From Streptococcus sp. 'caviae' (GTDB lineage: Bacteria > Bacillota > Bacilli > Lactobacillales > Streptococcaceae): a stretch of DNA of 64,000 bases. The DNA lies in contig NZ_MOWR01000007.1 of NCBI RefSeq assembly GCF_001937065.1, positions 1-64,000 on the forward strand. The letters are read 5' to 3'. The translations under genes and the position numbers were made by a program. Under the pieces are notes generated by a model, which did not search any database, was not told the DNA's origin, and was given only the letters and a program-made list of their open reading frames with translations. How positions within the stretch are numbered: the first letter of the stretch is position 1; each line of letters opens with the position of its first letter. This document shows, one piece after another, positions 20,084-27,723 of the stretch.

Positions 20084-22243
20084 ATGAAAAAAATAGTTAA
20101 ATTTCTCCTGAGCGTTGTCAAGACGCGTTTAGGATTTATTTTGACACTTGTGCTCATTTATTGGCTCAAAACTCTGTGGGCCTATAACATTGATTTTAGT
20201 TTGGACGTAGGCAATTCCTATCAGTTTCTTTTAACACTGATTAATCCTATTCCAGTTTCCCTGCTGCTTCTGGGGCTGAGCCTCTACATAAAAAACACAC
20301 GCGCTTTTTACATTGTCACAGCTGTCATTTACACTGTGCTCAATGTTCTTTTATTTGCAAACTCAATTTACTTCAGAGAATTTTCGGACTTCATTACGGT
20401 CAGCGCAGCTCTTGCCAGCAGTAAAACTTCTGCCGGATTGGGAGCTTCAGCCCTCAATTTGTTAAGACCTTGGGATGCTATTTATATTTTAGATTACATC
20501 ATCTTCATCACGCTCTTTTCCCTCAAGAAAATTTCTTTTGATCCCAGACCTTTTAATAAAAGAGCCAGCTTTGCTATTTCAGCACTGTCAGGACTTTTCT
20601 TTTCGATTAATCTTTTCATGGCTGAAATTGACCGGCCTGAACTGCTGACACGCGGCTTTTCAAATATCTATATTGTTCGTGCTTTGGGTCTGCCGGCTTT
20701 TAGCGCCTACAGTGCCAATCAAACCTATCAAACACAAAAAGTGCGCTCTGAGGCAACTGCTGACGAACTCAATACTGTCAAGGAATACGTCAAGGAACAC
20801 TATGCTGCTCCAAATTCTAAGTATTATGGCATCGCCAAGGGCAAGAATGTCATCGTTCTTCACTTGGAGAGTTTCCAGCAGTTCCTCATTGATTATAAGC
20901 TCAATGTTGATGGCAAAGAGTATGTTGTCACACCTTTCCTCAATTCTCTTTACCACTCCAAAGAAACATTTTCATTTTCAAACTTCTTCCATCAGGTTAA
21001 AGCCGGAAAAACATCCGATGCCGAGACCCTCATGGAAACCTCGCTTTTTGGCCTCAACCAAGGATCTTTCTTCGTCCAATACGGCGGGGACAACACCCAA
21101 CAGGCCGCACCGCATATCCTCAATGATACTGGCAACTACAGCAGCGCTGTCTTTCATGGTAATATCGGCACTTTCTGGAATCGCAACAATGCTTATAAAC
21201 AATTAGGCTATCAGCATTTCTTCGACCAATCCTACATGTCGAAAATGACCAAGGATAATTCCTTCCAGTACGGCCTTAATGATAAAGTCATGTTCTCAGA
21301 CTCCATTAAGTATCTGGAGCATCTGCAGCAGCCTTTCTATACCAAGTTTATCACCGTATCTAACCACTATCCTTACCAAAGTCTGGCCGGTGATGATACT
21401 GGCTTCCCTCTTGCTAAGACAGATGACGAAACCATCAATGGTTATTTTGCGACTGCCAATTATCTAGACTCTGCAATCAAAAGTTTCTTTGACTATTTGA
21501 AGGCTTCCGGTCTATACAAAAATTCCATTATTGTCTTGTATGGTGATCATTACGGTATTGCCAATTCAAGAAATACCGACCTCGCACCGCTTCTGGGCAA
21601 AGACCCGCAGACATGGACAGAATACAACAATGCCATGCTGCAGCGCGTTCCTTACATGATTCATGTTCCCGGAACAGACAAGGGCTTTATCAGCAATACC
21701 TACGGCGGTGAAGTTGATACTCTGCCAACCCTGCTTCATCTGCTTGGAATTGACAGTAAAAACTATGTTCAATTAGGGCAGGATTTGCTGTCTCCGGATA
21801 ATAAACAGCTGGTTGCTTTCCGCTCTGAAGGCAACTACATCACCCCTAACTATACCAACTACAGCGGACGTGTCTACGATACCAAGACCGGTGTTGAAAT
21901 CACCAATCCTGATGAAACGACAACCGCCAAACTCAAAGAGCTCCGTGAAGCGGCTGACAAGCAGCTTAGTATGAGTGACGAAATTCAAACAGGTGATCTG
22001 CTGCGCTTTGATAAAGACAGCGGTCTAAAACCGGTGGACATCAGTTCTATCTCATATAAGAAGGACTCTCTGGCTTCTCTGAAAAAGATTGAAAAGAAAT
22101 TAGGTCAAAATTCAACCAGCCTCTACAGTAAAAATGGCAATAAGTCGACCCAAGACTTATACAAAGCCCCAAGCTATAAGGAATTACACCCAGAAGAAGC
22201 CAAAGCAGCCTCATCAACAGCAGATACGGATTCGAAAAAATAA
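20084..22243 (+). CDS. ltaS: Lipoteichoic acid synthase family protein
   Basis: This 719-residue membrane enzyme has five predicted N-terminal transmembrane helices (to ~residue 185) and an extracellular sulfatase/phosphoglycerol-transferase domain. The latter shows KNVIVLHLESFQQFL (metal Glu), KTSDAETLMETSLFG with the presumed catalytic Thr, YSSAVFHGN, and VLYGDHYGI with Asp/His metal ligands. It should polymerise glycerol-phosphate from phosphatidylglycerol onto the lipid anchor. A Ser/Thr/Lys-rich tail follows residue ~650. It is divergent from the methyltransferase/aro cluster, with an aaggaa ribosome site and a TATAAT at 20061-20066, and is closed by a strong terminator. Confidence 0.93.
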   Translation: MKKIVKFLLSVVKTRLGFILTLVLIYWLKTLWAYNIDFSLDVGNSYQFLLTLINPIPVSLLLLGLSLYIKNTRAFYIVTAVIYTVLNVLLFANSIYFREFSDFITVSAALASSKTSAGLGASALNLLRPWDAIYILDYIIFITLFSLKKISFDPRPFNKRASFAISALSGLFFSINLFMAEIDRPELLTRGFSNIYIVRALGLPAFSAYSANQTYQTQKVRSEATADELNTVKEYVKEHYAAPNSKYYGIAKGKNVIVLHLESFQQFLIDYKLNVDGKEYVVTPFLNSLYHSKETFSFSNFFHQVKAGKTSDAETLMETSLFGLNQGSFFVQYGGDNTQQAAPHILNDTGNYSSAVFHGNIGTFWNRNNAYKQLGYQHFFDQSYMSKMTKDNSFQYGLNDKVMFSDSIKYLEHLQQPFYTKFITVSNHYPYQSLAGDDTGFPLAKTDDETINGYFATANYLDSAIKSFFDYLKASGLYKNSIIVLYGDHYGIANSRNTDLAPLLGKDPQTWTEYNNAMLQRVPYMIHVPGTDKGFISNTYGGEVDTLPTLLHLLGIDSKNYVQLGQDLLSPDNKQLVAFRSEGNYITPNYTNYSGRVYDTKTGVEITNPDETTTAKLKELREAADKQLSMSDEIQTGDLLRFDKDSGLKPVDISSISYKKDSLASLKKIEKKLGQNSTSLYSKNGNKSTQDLYKAPSYKELHPEEAKAASSTADTDSKK

Positions 22244-22254
22244 CTCTATACACA

Positions 22255-22296
22255 AAAAAAGGACTGGAAAGAGTGAATTCTTTCCAGTCCTTTTTT
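22255..22296 (+). terminator. Terminator of ltaS
   Basis: aaaaaaggactggaaaga pairs with tctttccagtcctttttt around a short loop: a long, nearly perfect stem with a T-run, 12 nt after the ltaS stop. Being flanked by A- and T-runs it could work in both directions. Confidence 0.9.
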
Positions 22297-22443
22297 AGTA
22301 TCGGCGAAAACAGCCGCTCAGCTAAAGAAGCTACTTTCACACCCAAAATAGTATTTCACCTGTACTGGCTAATTATGTCTGTCAGATTTCCTACAATCGC
22401 TGATCGGACGTGTTCCCCATGCATTAGCACTCCTGAACAATAA

Positions 22444-22484
22444 AAAAAGCGGGACAAAGCTATTAACTTGCCATCCCACTTTTT
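22444..22484 (-). terminator. Terminator of the infC-rpmI-rplT operon
   Basis: On the minus strand AAAAAGTGGGA pairs with TCCCGCTTTTT (one G-U pair), followed by further T residues, just past the rplT stop at 22492. Confidence 0.8.
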
Positions 22485-22491
22485 GAATATC

Positions 22492-22851
22492 TTATTTACC
22501 CAGCTTTTCTTTAGCTGCATCTGCAAGAGCTGTGAAAGCTGCTGCATCATTAACTGCTAAATCAGCAAGCATTTTGCGGTTAACTTCAATTTCGGCTAAT
22601 TTCAAACCATGCATTAATTGTGAGTATGAAAGTCCGTTCATACGAGCTGCCGCATTGATACGAGTAATCCACAATTTACGGAAATCACGTTTCTTTTGAC
22701 GGCGGTCACGGTAAGCATAGTAATATGAATTCATCACTTGTTCTTTTGCAGTACGGAACAAGATGTGTTTTGCACCATAGTAACCTTTAGCTAATTTTAA
22801 AATACGTTTACGACGTTTACGTGAAACAACGCCACCTTTAACACGAGCCAT
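22492..22851 (-). CDS. rplT: 50S ribosomal protein L20
   Basis: This 119-residue basic protein begins [20 protein letters not shown], the L20 signature, and binds 23S rRNA early in assembly. In Firmicutes L20 also represses its own operon through the leader upstream of infC. It is last in the operon, 45 nt after rpmI. Confidence 0.98.
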   Translation of the reverse strand: MARVKGGVVSRKRRKRILKLAKGYYGAKHILFRTAKEQVMNSYYYAYRDRRQKKRDFRKLWITRINAAARMNGLSYSQLMHGLKLAEIEVNRKMLADLAVNDAAAFTALADAAKEKLGK

Positions 22852-22896
22852 TTATTGATCCTCCAATAGTTCTTTCTAATTTTTTCTAAGCTACTC

Positions 22897-23097
22897 TTAT
22901 TTCATGCGAGTAAGCATTGATTTGATGCGTTTGAAATCTCCTGAATGCACCATTGATGCCTTACGAAGATGACGACGCTGTTTCTTAGTTTTACCATGGA
23001 AACGGTGAGATGTATAAGCGCGGAAGCGTTTCAATCCACCTGAACCTGTACGTTTAAAACGTTTAGCTGATGCGCGGTGTGTTTTTTGTTTTGGCAT
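22897..23097 (-). CDS. rpmI: 50S ribosomal protein L35
   Basis: A 66-residue, Lys/Arg-rich ribosomal protein ([20 protein letters not shown]) in the conserved infC-rpmI-rplT order, 34 nt after infC. Confidence 0.98.
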   Translation of the reverse strand: MPKQKTHRASAKRFKRTGSGGLKRFRAYTSHRFHGKTKKQRRHLRKASMVHSGDFKRIKSMLTRMK

Positions 23098-23131
23098 TTT
23101 AATATTCTCCTACTTTACTATTTTTATCGAC

Positions 23132-23662
23132 TTATTTTTTGTCTGGAATTGGTGCAAGCTGCATAAACATCTGACGGCCATCCATTTTAGCTCTTTGCTC
23201 AATAATCGCAATATCCTGCGTTGCTTCAGCAAAATCAGCTAACACCTTTGCTCCGATTTCTTTATGAGTGATCATACGTCCTCTGAAACGAATTGAAACT
23301 TTCACCTTGTTTCCCTTTTCAAGGAATTTGCGGCCGTTGCGGAGTTTTGTTTCAAAGTCCCCTTTATCAATAACGGGACTGAGACGGACTTCCTTAACCG
23401 TAACAACGCTTTGTTTTTTGCGCTGCTCTTTTTGTTTCTTCTGATACTCAAATTTGAACTTACCATAGTCCATGATACGGGCAACAGGCGGTGTAGCCTG
23501 CGGCTGAATTAAAACTAAGTCAACATTGGCATCGTCAGCAATAGACTGCGCTTCTGCCAAGGGCTTAATTCCTAATTGTTCACCATCAAGGCCAATAAGA
23601 CGAACTTCGCGGACACGAATTTCATCATTAATGAACAAATCTTTTTTAGCTATGTTCTTCAC
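23132..23662 (-). CDS. infC: Translation initiation factor IF-3
   Basis: IF-3 polices start-codon choice and blocks premature subunit joining. The N-domain ([14 protein letters not shown]...) and C-domain ([31 protein letters not shown]) are complete. The start is uncertain. A GTG at 23662 gives 176 residues ([10 protein letters not shown]) but sits directly on the aaagggg ribosome site with no spacer. An ATA at 23653 has correct ~6-nt spacing and would give 173 residues. IF-3 genes in other bacteria use rare AUU-type starts for autoregulation. Read-through open frame extends upstream to 23776 but is leader RNA. Confidence 0.95.
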   Translation of the reverse strand: MKNIAKKDLFINDEIRVREVRLIGLDGEQLGIKPLAEAQSIADDANVDLVLIQPQATPPVARIMDYGKFKFEYQKKQKEQRKKQSVVTVKEVRLSPVIDKGDFETKLRNGRKFLEKGNKVKVSIRFRGRMITHKEIGAKVLADFAEATQDIAIIEQRAKMDGRQMFMQLAPIPDKK

Positions 23663-23810
23663 CCCTTTACATTTTTTCGAGAAAAACGAAAGCGGACTTG
23701 ACATTTCAAGCCCGCACACATAACTTTCCTTAGATAAGGAATTTTGACATGTTGGGCCAGACAACCTTAGTCGCAAGGCGAGAAGTTCTCACTTCTGCTT
23801 TTCTCACTGT
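23663..23810 (-). ncRNA. L20-type leader (autoregulatory attenuator) of infC-rpmI-rplT
   Basis: About 150 nt lie between the promoter and infC. They contain a GAGAAGTTCTC-like stem near the 5' side and an intrinsic terminator (23682-23715) immediately before the infC ribosome site. Firmicute infC operons carry the L20 leader, where L20 binding favours termination. The position and architecture match; the fold was judged by eye. Confidence 0.75.
23682..23715 (-). terminator. Attenuator hairpin in the infC leader
   Basis: GCGGGCTTGA pairs with TCAAGTCCGC across a 4-nt loop, followed by TTTCGTTTTT, all 20 nt upstream of infC. This is a textbook regulated terminator inside a leader. Confidence 0.85.
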
Positions 23811-23815
23811 TAACC

Positions 23816-23844
23816 AGTATAACATGTCAATTAATGCCTGTCAA
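23816..23844 (-). promoter_or_regulatory. infC operon promoter
   Basis: A perfect TTGACA, 17 nt, then TATACT on the minus strand. The -35 box lies inside the last codons of cmk, so infC has its own promoter embedded in the upstream gene. Confidence 0.85.
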
Positions 23845-24511
23845 TCATTTTCTTTGCTTTTTCTTCAATAAACTGTACAACACCCTCAATTGTGACACCT
23901 GTTGTGTCAAAGGTAATGGCGTCCGCAGCCGGCTTAAGAGGTGAAACCTTGCGGTGGCTGTCTTTATAGTCACGCGCTGCGATTTCTCTTTTTAGCTTGG
24001 CCAAATCTGTTTCAATCCCTTTTTCAAGATTTTCCTTGTATCGGCGTTCAGCCCTTTCATCAACAGAAGCAATCAGAAAAATCTTCAATTCAGCATCCGG
24101 TAAAACAACCGTTCCGATATCACGGCCATCCATAACAATACCGCCTTGATCAGCAATCTGACGCTGAAGCGCAACCAAGGTTTCACGCACCAAAGGCAGG
24201 GCAGATACCGTGGAAACATTATTGGTCACCTCGTTTTCCCGGATAGGAAGGCTGACATCAACATCTCCGACAAAGACTAACTGCTGCCCATCTTCACGAC
24301 GGCCAAAACTAATTGGATAGTCCTCTAATAGTTTAACAATGGTATCTTCATCGGTTAGGGCAACATCATTTTGAAGGGCCAGATAAGTCGCAGAGCGGTA
24401 CATAGCTCCTGTATCCAAATAGGTATAATTCAGATCCTTGGCAATAATTTTAGCAACTGTACTCTTCCCGCTTGAAGCAGGCCCGTCAATAGCAATTTTA
24501 ATTCCTGTCAT
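23831..24511 (-). CDS. cmk: Cytidylate kinase
   Basis: This 226-residue enzyme phosphorylates CMP and dCMP. The P-loop is [16 protein letters not shown] (5-20); [25 protein letters not shown] and the RAERRYKE lid follow. The 3' end contains the infC -35 element. It starts 9 nt after the LysM-protein stop, same strand. Confidence 0.97.
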   Translation of the reverse strand: MTGIKIAIDGPASSGKSTVAKIIAKDLNYTYLDTGAMYRSATYLALQNDVALTDEDTIVKLLEDYPISFGRREDGQQLVFVGDVDVSLPIRENEVTNNVSTVSALPLVRETLVALQRQIADQGGIVMDGRDIGTVVLPDAELKIFLIASVDERAERRYKENLEKGIETDLAKLKREIAARDYKDSHRKVSPLKPAADAITFDTTGVTIEGVVQFIEEKAKKMIDRH

Positions 24512-24520
24512 ACAATCCTC

Positions 24521-25015
24521 TTACTTAATTTTTATATTATCACCGGGATTGGCGTACCAATAGCCCTTTGTCATGTGATCCGGATTTAACTCATAAAGTT
24601 TCTCAACAGAAATTCCTGCACGCGCAGCAATAGCCGCAGCACCTTCACCGCCTTGAACAGTAAGGGTATCTTCTCCGTCAGAAGAAGTCGTTGTCTCTGT
24701 TTGAGTGGACTCGGTCTCGGTTGATTCTGTTACTGTCTGTTCTTCCGACTCTGAAGACTGACTGACTTTGTCAGTAGATTTTTTGACAGTTTTAGAGGAA
24801 CCGTAAAATCCAGAAGTTGCCGCCTTTTCGTCACTGCCGCCATTAGAAGTATAAAGTACAAAAAATAAAATACCAATAATAATCAAGAAAAAGAGACTCA
24901 GCAAAATCGTCAAAACCGGTGTACTGACAGCACGATCATCTTTTGAATTCCTCGTTAATTCCTTGTTTTCAGTATCCGTTTCTGTTACTTTTTCTTCCCA
25001 TGGTTTATTGGACAT
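24521..25015 (-). CDS. Membrane-anchored LysM-domain protein (SAG1386/EF1546 type)
   Basis: A 164-residue protein. A cytoplasmic N-terminus (MSNKPWEEKVTETDTENKEL) is followed by one membrane segment (VLTILLSLFFLIIIGILFFV, ~36-56), a Ser/Thr/Glu-rich linker and a C-terminal LysM-like peptidoglycan-binding domain (ILTV/TLTVQGGEGAAAIAAR to NPGDNIKIK). The start at 25015 is supported by aagggggaaatc. The open frame continues upstream without a ribosome site. Function is unknown beyond wall association; it is conserved upstream of cmk in streptococci. Confidence 0.85.
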   Translation of the reverse strand: MSNKPWEEKVTETDTENKELTRNSKDDRAVSTPVLTILLSLFFLIIIGILFFVLYTSNGGSDEKAATSGFYGSSKTVKKSTDKVSQSSESEEQTVTESTETESTQTETTTSSDGEDTLTVQGGEGAAAIAARAGISVEKLYELNPDHMTKGYWYANPGDNIKIK

Positions 25016-25025
25016 GATTTCCCCC

Positions 25026-25054
25026 TTGTTAAATGTCAACAATAGTATTACAAT
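25026..25054 (+). promoter_or_regulatory. Ferredoxin promoter placed to give a leaderless mRNA
   Basis: TTGTTA, 17 nt, TACAAT, with the ATG of the ferredoxin gene beginning 7 nt after the -10 box. No Shine-Dalgarno sequence precedes that ATG. Confidence 0.6.
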
Positions 25055-25060
25055 GTTACT

Positions 25061-25255
25061 ATGAAAGTAGCTATTATCCCAGAAAAATGCATTGCCTGCG
25101 GGCTTTGCCAAACTTATTCAGATGTCTTTGATTATGATGATGACGGCATTGTCAAATTTTCAGGCAGCAGCGAAAACGTTAAAACCTTTAGCGATGATGC
25201 CGATATTCTCACTGCAGTCAAATCTTGTCCAACAAAAGCACTTACTTTACCGTGA
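25061..25255 (+). CDS. Ferredoxin, single [4Fe-4S] cluster type
   Basis: This 64-residue protein has the cluster ligands CIACGLC (Cys10, 13, 16) and a distal CPTKAL Cys, as in Bacillus-type monocluster ferredoxins. It is acidic and probably cytosolic, an electron carrier for an unidentified partner. It is divergent from the LysM gene and converges on, and overlaps by 9 nt, the ebsA-like gene. Confidence 0.93.
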   Translation: MKVAIIPEKCIACGLCQTYSDVFDYDDDGIVKFSGSSENVKTFSDDADILTAVKSCPTKALTLP

Positions 25256-25732
25256 GGGCTTTTTTTCATCCTTGTAAGCCTCAAAATAATCAAGGTTAAC
25301 AAAATTATCAATCAGCTCAACCTCACCTTTAAAATCCGGATGGACAGCCAGATCATCTAAAAAATATTTTTTCGGCCACTTTCGCATGTAAAAGAGGCTT
25401 TTCTTTTTGTTTTTAAGCAGCAGAGTGACTGTTGATTTTGTGACCTCTACTTTTTCGATATCAGCAATCATAATCTTGGACGGTCTAAATATATTTAAGG
25501 ACACAACCCTTAAAATACCCTTATCTTCAATAATGAAATAACGGTGAAACCCAACACCGACCAAGACAACAAAAGCAATAAACAAAATAAAGAAATACTG
25601 CGGAATACTGGTTTGCTCATACAAAAGTGACAAAGCAATGAAAATCGGCATAATCGCAATGGACCAATAAATGATTAGCCACGACAGTTCGGGCTGCCAA
25701 TGATAGCGCACTTTCCCAAATATTTTAATCAC
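25247..25732 (-). CDS. EbsA-family membrane protein
   Basis: A 161-residue protein with two N-terminal membrane helices (LSWLIIYWSIAIMPIFIALS and YFFILFIAFVVLVGVGF). A PH-like cytoplasmic part ends with HPDFKGEVELIDNFV and NLDYFEAY, typical of streptococcal EbsA proteins beside pepT. EbsA is annotated as a pore-forming or surface-related protein, but its role is not well established. Confidence 0.75.
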   Translation of the reverse strand: MIKIFGKVRYHWQPELSWLIIYWSIAIMPIFIALSLLYEQTSIPQYFFILFIAFVVLVGVGFHRYFIIEDKGILRVVSLNIFRPSKIMIADIEKVEVTKSTVTLLLKNKKKSLFYMRKWPKKYFLDDLAVHPDFKGEVELIDNFVNLDYFEAYKDEKKPSR

Positions 25733-25788
25733 TTACTTTTCCTCCGTGTTACATCATTTTATCATAGTTAAGTGATTTTTTCCAAAAT

Positions 25789-27009
25789 TTAATGTCTGAA
25801 ACCAGCAATGCCTACGATAACTTCTACAGCTTTCTGCATGGTCTCCAAACTGACAAATTCAAAGCGGCCGTGCATGTTTTCACCTCCTGCAAAAAGGTTA
25901 GGTGTCGGAAGCCCCATAAAGGATATTTTAGAGCCGTCTGTTCCGCCCCGGATGGGCTCAATGACGGGTTTTATAGCCAGATCCTCCATGACTTTCTTAG
26001 CAATATTGACACAGGTCATATCTTTTTCAATCACTTTTCGCATATTATAATATTGATCCTGAAGTTCAAGCTCCACCCGTTCGGCTCCTAAACGTGCATT
26101 CATTTCCTCAGCAATGTGCTGCAGCAGTGCTTTGCGATCAGCAAAACCCTCATCCTCAAAATCACGAATAATATAGGAACTGTGAGCTTCCTCGACTGTC
26201 CCATTAAGACTGAGCAGATGATAAAAGCCTTCATACCCATCTGTCTTTTCAGGGCGCTCAGCAGCAGGCAATTGCTCATGAAAATCAATAGCTAATTGCA
26301 GGGCATTGACCATCTGATTTTTAGCAGTTCCCGGATGGACATTGCGACCTATAAAGTTAATGTCTGCTGCGGCGGCACTGAACGTTTCATACTGCAGCTC
26401 TCCCAGCGGTCCGCCGTCAACAGTATAGGCAAAATCAACATCAAAATCTGTCAGGTCAAATTTATCAGCGCCGCTGCCGATTTCTTCATCGGGTCCAAAA
26501 CCGATACGAATTTCAGCATGTTCAATCTCAGGATGGTTGACCAGATACTCCGCTGCCGTCATAATTTCAGCAATACCAGACTTGTCATCGCTCCCCAGTA
26601 AGGTTGTCCCGTCTGTAGTAATCAGAGTCTGTCCCACATAATTTTTAAGATTGGGAAAGTCTCCCGGATCAAGAGCAAAATCCGTCTGACCAAGCTGGAT
26701 AGAGCCGCCGTCATAATGTTCAATAACCTGAGGCTTCACACCTTCGGCATTAAAATCGGCTGTATCCATATGAGCAATAAAACCGATCTTATGAGGAAAG
26801 TCCCCATTTGCAGGCAAGGTTCCTACCAGGTAACCATTGGGCAAATAATGAACATTCTTGAGACCGATACTTTCCATTTCTGGTTTTAAAACGGTCAATG
26901 CAAAATCAGTCTGACTCTGTGTTGTTGGTGTCTTAGTACTGTTTGCATCACTTCTGGTATTGATTTTAACATAGGTCAAAAAGCGTTTTAACAAATTATC
27001 GTAAGTCAT
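25789..27009 (-). CDS. pepT: Peptidase T (tripeptide aminopeptidase)
   Basis: A 406-residue M20 metallopeptidase with the zinc ligand motifs [49 protein letters not shown] and [11 protein letters not shown], and a C-terminal [17 protein letters not shown]. It removes N-terminal residues from tripeptides in the cytosol. A terminator follows the upstream lipoprotein gene, so pepT probably has its own promoter. Confidence 0.96.
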   Translation of the reverse strand: MTYDNLLKRFLTYVKINTRSDANSTKTPTTQSQTDFALTVLKPEMESIGLKNVHYLPNGYLVGTLPANGDFPHKIGFIAHMDTADFNAEGVKPQVIEHYDGGSIQLGQTDFALDPGDFPNLKNYVGQTLITTDGTTLLGSDDKSGIAEIMTAAEYLVNHPEIEHAEIRIGFGPDEEIGSGADKFDLTDFDVDFAYTVDGGPLGELQYETFSAAAADINFIGRNVHPGTAKNQMVNALQLAIDFHEQLPAAERPEKTDGYEGFYHLLSLNGTVEEAHSSYIIRDFEDEGFADRKALLQHIAEEMNARLGAERVELELQDQYYNMRKVIEKDMTCVNIAKKVMEDLAIKPVIEPIRGGTDGSKISFMGLPTPNLFAGGENMHGRFEFVSLETMQKAVEVIVGIAGFRH

Positions 27010-27040
27010 TTTCTACCTCTTATCCTCTTAATTATAACAG

Positions 27041-27070
27041 AAAAAACCACAGATATATGCGGTTTTTTTA
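27041..27070 (-). terminator. Terminator after the lipoprotein gene
   Basis: AAAACCGC pairs with GTGGTTTT (one G-U) across 8 nt, followed by T residues on the minus strand, between the lipoprotein stop and pepT. Confidence 0.75.
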
Positions 27071-27098
27071 AATATTAGTCAGAATTTTTTCAGTTTGG

Positions 27099-27707
27099 TT
27101 AATGATTGGATACATGATAATAAACATGATCTGCCAGCTGATTGCTGTTCAAGGTCTCAGACGAAATAATGCGGTCTTTTGATTTATCAGATGTATCCGT
27201 TTGCCCATTTGCAAAGTAGCGCTGAGGCAGCGTACGGTTTGCCGCTACCATATAGAGAGTCAAATTTGTTTTGTTCCCTGTTTCCACATTCAGCAGGAGA
27301 ATACCATCCTGATCAATATCCAGCAGGCTGACTGTCATTCCAGAAGTTGTCAAACCTTGTGTATTGAAAGTAAGGGTCTGACCCTGTGCATTCTTCCAGG
27401 TACCTGCTGCAGTACTGTAATCAGCCTTTAAGATAGCCCCTGTATCAATAGGAGCCAGACTTTCTGCCTCACGGCTCTCTTCACTGGAAGAACTGGACGA
27501 CTGACTGCTTTCCGACGAAGATTCTGTTTTTTTCTCCTGTTCAGATGAGCTGTGTTTGTCACTCTTATGCGATTTCGACTGCAAACTTGTCTTAGGGGAA
27601 ACCGATTTGTCCCCGTCATGACTCTTTTTCTGACCTGAGCAGCCGACAAGCAGAAGAACAGATAGCAATACAAGAGTAAAATTCTTAAAGATAGGTTTCA
27701 TTTTCAT
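27099..27707 (-). CDS. Secreted lipoprotein with C-terminal DUF6287-like domain
   Basis: A 202-residue protein with a lipoprotein signal peptide: KNFTLVLLSVLLLVGC, lipobox LLVGC with Cys at ~23. A Ser/Lys/Glu-rich linker (to ~85) leads to a small domain (ADYSTAAGTWKNAQGQTLTF onward) like those in streptococcal surface lipoproteins. It starts 17 nt after the autolysin stop with an aaggag site, so it is probably co-transcribed with it and may act with it at the cell surface. Confidence 0.8.
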   Translation of the reverse strand: MKMKPIFKNFTLVLLSVLLLVGCSGQKKSHDGDKSVSPKTSLQSKSHKSDKHSSSEQEKKTESSSESSQSSSSSSEESREAESLAPIDTGAILKADYSTAAGTWKNAQGQTLTFNTQGLTTSGMTVSLLDIDQDGILLLNVETGNKTNLTLYMVAANRTLPQRYFANGQTDTSDKSKDRIISSETLNSNQLADHVYYHVSNH

Positions 27708-27723
27708 AAATCAGGCTCCTTAT

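Noticed and set aside
23663-23776. N-terminal extension of IF-3
   Set aside because: The extra codons lie within the leader and its attenuator hairpin and are not part of the IF-3 fold.
24521-25111. Longer start of the LysM protein at 25111
   Set aside because: The extension would overlap the ferredoxin promoter and coding start; the ATG at 25015 has an excellent ribosome site and is followed by the family N-terminus.
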